NCBI GenBank assembly: GCA_015501055.1 | Contig: JADNYV010000869.1 | Coordinates: forward strand, 1-13,796 | From: Mucidula mucida | Lineage: Eukaryota > Basidiomycota > Agaricomycetes > Agaricales > Physalacriaceae | Direction of reading: 5' to 3' | DNA length: 13,796 bases | Shown here: positions 11,201 through 13,796 of the stretch, in pieces | How positions within the stretch are numbered: position 1 is the stretch's first letter | Layout: each line of letters begins with the position of its first letter | Translations under genes and position numbers: made by a program | The notes under the pieces: model-generated | What the model saw: only the letters and a program-made list of their open reading frames with translations | Told to the model about the DNA's origin: nothing | Database searches by the model: none

Positions 11201-11734
11201 CTAGTGAAATCTCCATCACCTTGTCTTCGGAAGAGACAACAGCTTGAATCTGTTCAACGAGGAACTCCATCCGCGACCGCGCAAACACACGCCCGTCGTA
11301 CTGCACTTTCACCTCTCCATCCTCTATAAACAAGCCTGTCTGTGCACCGAGCACGCCAATGCCAACACCAACACCCTCTCCTCCTTGCTCAAGTAAAACG
11401 GCGTTCAACACGTCTTTGAGTGACCATGCGCAGTCGGAAGGAAACGTGACTCGTGCCACGCCCAAAGGAACGAGAACAGCGACATCCGCATCTCCCGTGA
11501 AACGATAGAGCAGGACCAAGAGCGCGGCAGCAACAGACTTTTCTTGATCGTCGTCTTCGAAGAATTGGAGATGGCCCGTGTAAGAGTCCCACTCTGTACA
11601 CGCTTGAGGTGTCTGTGGGTAGTCTGTAGGTAGACGAGTATGCGGAACCTGCTAAACGTTCAATATACAAGGGTTTAAACGGAAAGAGTGCTTACAGGCG
11701 CTATTTGCGAGTCCTTGTCGCCTTGATTTTGCAT
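8259..11734 (-). pseudogene. LYS2: Lys2-type L-2-aminoadipate reductase (A-T-R), two frameshifts
   Basis: This family activates L-2-aminoadipate with ATP, loads it on a phosphopantetheine arm and reduces it with NADPH to the semialdehyde in fungal lysine synthesis. Exons (minus): 11734-11696, 11648-10914, 10869-9650, 9604-8259; introns 47, 44 and 45 nt. After LPTDYP and a short N-terminal region comes the adenylation domain: TFTSGSTGTPKG (~334-346), GIAHDPIQRDLFTPLF, NMYGSTETQRAVSYY, MYKSGDLGRY, NPNGKVDKPALP. LGGHS holds the carrier Ser (codon 9413-9411). The reductase has TGATGYLGG and YTQSK (Tyr/Lys pair). The frame breaks at 10261-10267 (ILTKG to DCERV) and at 10114-10121 (VIPAG to GMRGV); each looks like one lost base, and exon 3 is two bases short of the phase its splice sites need. 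The ~1114-residue reading is shorter than the usual ~1400. VVRCC replaces the common RPG. It is a pseudogene, or a gene with sequence errors; the family call is firm. It is divergent from the aldo/keto reductase. Confidence 0.88.
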
Positions 11735-11787
11735 CTATGAAGGCTAATAGTTAGACAGAGTAGAACAGAAAAAGAGAAACAACATAC
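11735..11787 (-). other. Possible 5' UTR intron of the Lys2-like gene
   Basis: On the minus strand GTATGT (from 11787) to CATAG (ending 11735) abuts the chosen ATG at 11734, with CTAACTATTAG as a branch region. The size (53 nt) fits the other introns. The frame upstream meets a TGA before any ATG, so this exon would be non-coding and the ATG at 11734 remains the start. Confidence 0.5.
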
Positions 11788-12414
11788 CTCATCGAGTGCA
11801 GCTCTTGTCGTGGACTGTCAAACATTGAATACTTGTCTCGAAAGCAAGAATAAACCCGAATAATACCATTTCAGAATGGTGAGAGCCATTTTCAACCTTA
11901 AAGTAGGATCAGCGACAACGAACGACCAATAGTGGACGACCCAACGCACAGTAGAAAGTTTACTGAGAGCCATGTTGACTGGAGTACGAGCTTGAGCCGT
12001 CGAGCTATTTATGTGAAACGAACAAGCTGCTTGTCCTGTCCCGTACCCAAGAAGGATCCATGCTCCAGCTGCGTACATCTCTGCTCCGCTTGAAGCGATC
12101 GCGTTATCCCGCAAGTTAGTGTCTAAGAAAGCATTTATGGCGTAGCATTCGAAAAGGACAGTGGACGAAATGTGGAAGCGACGACGACTGAGTATCCCCA
12201 AAGTTGAATCCCGACTTGGCATTCAGGCCGTCTGTCAGTTGACGCGCAAGCTACTCCGCGGATGCAAGTAAAACGCCAGTGTCAACATAATCCTGAAAGC
12301 ACGGTGCGACCGGTTCCGAAGAGACGGACAGAAGAGAAAGACCTTTGGGGGCGATCGCATCCCGAGTCGAACTCTAATAAATCGCCTTCCTTTCAAGCCG
12401 CTCCTTTCCATACC
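11788..12414. promoter_or_regulatory. Shared divergent promoter region
   Basis: This lies between the head-to-head Lys2-like gene and the aldo/keto reductase and must carry both promoters. A 134-codon minus-strand frame (12222-11818) has no recognisable domain and overlaps the likely Lys2-like leader. An AT-rich TAATAAAT at about 12374-12381, ~35 bp before the reductase ATG, could act as a TATA-like element. Confidence 0.45.
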
Positions 12415-13256
12415 ATGGCACCCACCCTCACCATCCACTCCACCCTCGCACTTTCCACCAAAAAGACTATCCCTATCCTCGGCTTTGGCGTCTACCGCAA
12501 CCCGCCCTCTACATGTGTCGCCTCCGTCCTGCACGCCTTGCGCGCCGGCTACCGGCACATCGACACAGCGCAGTTCTACGAGAACGAGGCCGCCGTCGGC
12601 GAGGCCGTGCGCCTCTCCGGCATCCCCCGCGCCGAGGTGTTCATCACCACGAAAATCCAGTCAAAGGACTTTGACCGCGTGCCCGAGGCAGTGGACGAGA
12701 GCCTCGCCGCGCTCGGAGACTCATCGTACATCGACCTGGTGCTGCTCCACGAGCCGTATGGCGGACCAGCAGGCCGACGAAAAGCATGGGAGGCGCTGTG
12801 TGCGTTGCAAGGCCCAGGTGCGCGTGTCAGAAATATCGGCGTGTCCAATTTTTCGGAACGCCACATCCGCGAGCTGGCGCCGCTGCCGCTTTCCCAGCGT
12901 CAACCAGATCGAGCTGCACCCCTTTTGCCAGCACCGCGCGCTCACAGCGTTCTGCGCCGCCCAGGGCATTGTGGTCTCGGCCTTTTGTCCTCTTGTGAGA
13001 GGAATGAGGAACGAGAATAGAGTAGTGAAGGCGATTGGTGGAGAAAACGGGGAAGAGTCCAGCACAGGTCATGATAAGGTGGGCATTGCAGAAAGGATAT
13101 GTGCCTCTGCCGAAGAGTGAGAAGGAGGACAGGATTAGGGAGAATGCGGACGTCTTTGGAGAGTGGGAGTTGACTGAACAAGATATGCAAAGGTTGGATG
13201 CATTGGATGAGGGTAAGAAGGGCAGTATTAGCTGGTGGCCGTATGATGAAGAGTAG
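12415..13256 (+). pseudogene. Aldo/keto reductase, two frameshifts
   Basis: NADPH-dependent reductase of the AKR family, expected to turn an aldehyde or ketone into an alcohol in the cytosol. From the ATG at 12415 (CACC-like context CATACCATGG) the frame shows IPILGFGVYRNP, GYRHIDTAQFYENEAAVG (Asp50, Tyr55), ITTKIQ (Lys80) and VLLHEPYGG (His112): the complete catalytic tetrad. IGVSNFSERHIREL follows. The frame then breaks at TTT 12890-12892; the expected SVNQIELHPFCQHRALTAFC runs in the next frame. A second break at GG 13037-13038 moves to the third frame, giving VEKTGKSPAQVMIRWALQKG and ending WWPYDEE with TAG at 13254-13256. Each break looks like one extra base. Ignoring them, the length is about 279 aa, normal for the family. 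No splice signal explains the breaks. It is a young pseudogene or an indel-affected sequence; either way the family call is solid. Confidence 0.87.
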
Positions 13257-13604
13257 ACGTGATATGTTTTTTGTACTGGAATTTTGTCAATTCGTTTGAG
13301 GTAATGCCAGCAGCCATGTAGTCCTTGTCGCCGGTCCACAAGCATACCGCGACGTCGTGGTGGTGGTCTTGCTGAAATAGCACTTCCAGAACTCGAATTG
13401 AACCTGTGCCGCATATGGCACTGCTACTTTGCTTTCTTCTGACAGCCAAGTGACGACGATGCGAGCAGCGAGGAAGCACCAAAGTGATTTTACGTTAGCA
13501 AGCTTAGCTATTCGAGATGCTGGAGGGCTACAGTGATACAGTCGTTACAGAGACGATGACCTCCAGAATGTGCAGACGGGCGGTGAGTATCATTGCAGCA
13601 TCGA
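13257..13604. other. Convergent intergenic region
   Basis: About 350 bp between the aldo/keto reductase stop and the stop of the minus-strand gene at the right edge. It should hold both 3' UTRs. An 84-codon minus-strand frame (13482-13228) overlaps the reductase end and has no family features. Confidence 0.4.
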
Positions 13605-13796
13605 TTACTGTGGTACCGCCTTGCTCCAATCGTCCCTTTGTTCTACGTTGGACTTCTTGAGCTTCTTATGAGGCCGAACATCTGGAGACGGAGTTGCTTT
13701 CCGTTTACGGGTCTTAGCTACGTCTACTACAGGCAATGTTAGAAAAGAACTAGCAGATTTTGATAAGAGCATACACTGAATGTTCGCATCGAAGGA
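13605..13796 (-). CDS. C-terminal end of an unidentified basic protein (cut by window edge)
   Basis: The minus strand is open from the window edge (13796) to TAA at 13607-13605, 63 codons. The tail contains KTRKRKATPSPDVRPHKKLKK, then a polar end DDWSKAVPQ. The two basic clusters resemble a bipartite nuclear localisation signal, so a nuclear protein is possible (inference). An intron of 48 nt may lie at 13774-13727: GTATGC donor, TTCTAAC branch, TGTAG acceptor. It is in frame and stop-free, so spliced and unspliced readings both stay open (ANIQ-LDVAK or ANIQCMLLSK). I do not recognise the family. The gene is convergent with the aldo/keto reductase. Confidence 0.5.
   Translation of the reverse strand, partial: SFDANIQCMLLSKSASSFLTLPVVDVAKTRKRKATPSPDVRPHKKLKKSNVEQRDDWSKAVPQ

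Noticed and set aside
11818..12222. 134-codon minus-strand frame between the divergent genes
   Set aside because: No recognised domain and it overlaps the likely Lys2-like leader; a chance frame is simpler.
13228..13482. 84-codon minus-strand frame overlapping the AKR end
   Set aside because: Overlaps well-conserved AKR coding antisense and has no family motif.

Overview
The window looks like nuclear DNA of a filamentous basidiomycete, probably an Agaricomycete. Genes are split by many short introns of about 44-62 nt with GT..AG ends and CTRAC-like branch points. The recognisable proteins are fungal types: an L-2-aminoadipate reductase, a fungal CorA/ALR-MNR2 magnesium transporter and an O-acetylhomoserine sulfhydrylase. 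The tRNA gene carries a short intron just 3' of the anticodon. Gene models come from reading the sequence: splice joins were chosen where phase and protein family agree. Nothing was searched or aligned.

Layout. Left edge: the first 62 codons of an MFS transporter on the minus strand, cut by the window. After a 0.9-kb gap comes a plus-strand alpha/beta hydrolase (3 exons). After a 1.1-kb gap come two plus-strand housekeeping genes in tandem: an O-acetylhomoserine sulfhydrylase (7 exons, 439 aa, two of them 19-nt micro-exons) and a CorA-type Mg2+ transporter (6 exons, 698 aa, one GC-AG intron). Next is tRNA-Arg(UCU) with a 13-nt intron and a T6 terminator, then about 0.5 kb of non-coding DNA rich in small direct, tandem and inverted repeats.

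The right half holds a head-to-head pair: a minus-strand Lys2-type adenylation-thiolation-reductase gene and a plus-strand aldo/keto reductase, separated by about 0.7 kb. Each carries two single-base frameshifts relative to its obvious protein frame, while the upstream genes are intact. The Lys2-like reductase domain also looks shortened. Either the pair is decaying, or this part of the sequence has indel errors. At the right edge is the C-terminal end of an unidentified minus-strand protein with clusters of basic residues.

How the genes relate: the sulfhydrylase (sulfur amino acids), the Lys2 family (lysine) and the Mg2+ transporter are primary metabolism and ion homeostasis, and need not form a pathway. 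The divergent A-T-R reductase plus aldo/keto reductase is the only arrangement suggesting joint function (acid to aldehyde to alcohol), and that is inference. I see no CRISPR array, transposase or clearly novel defence or mobile system. The most interesting signals are the damaged divergent pair, the unusual splicing features and the repeat block.
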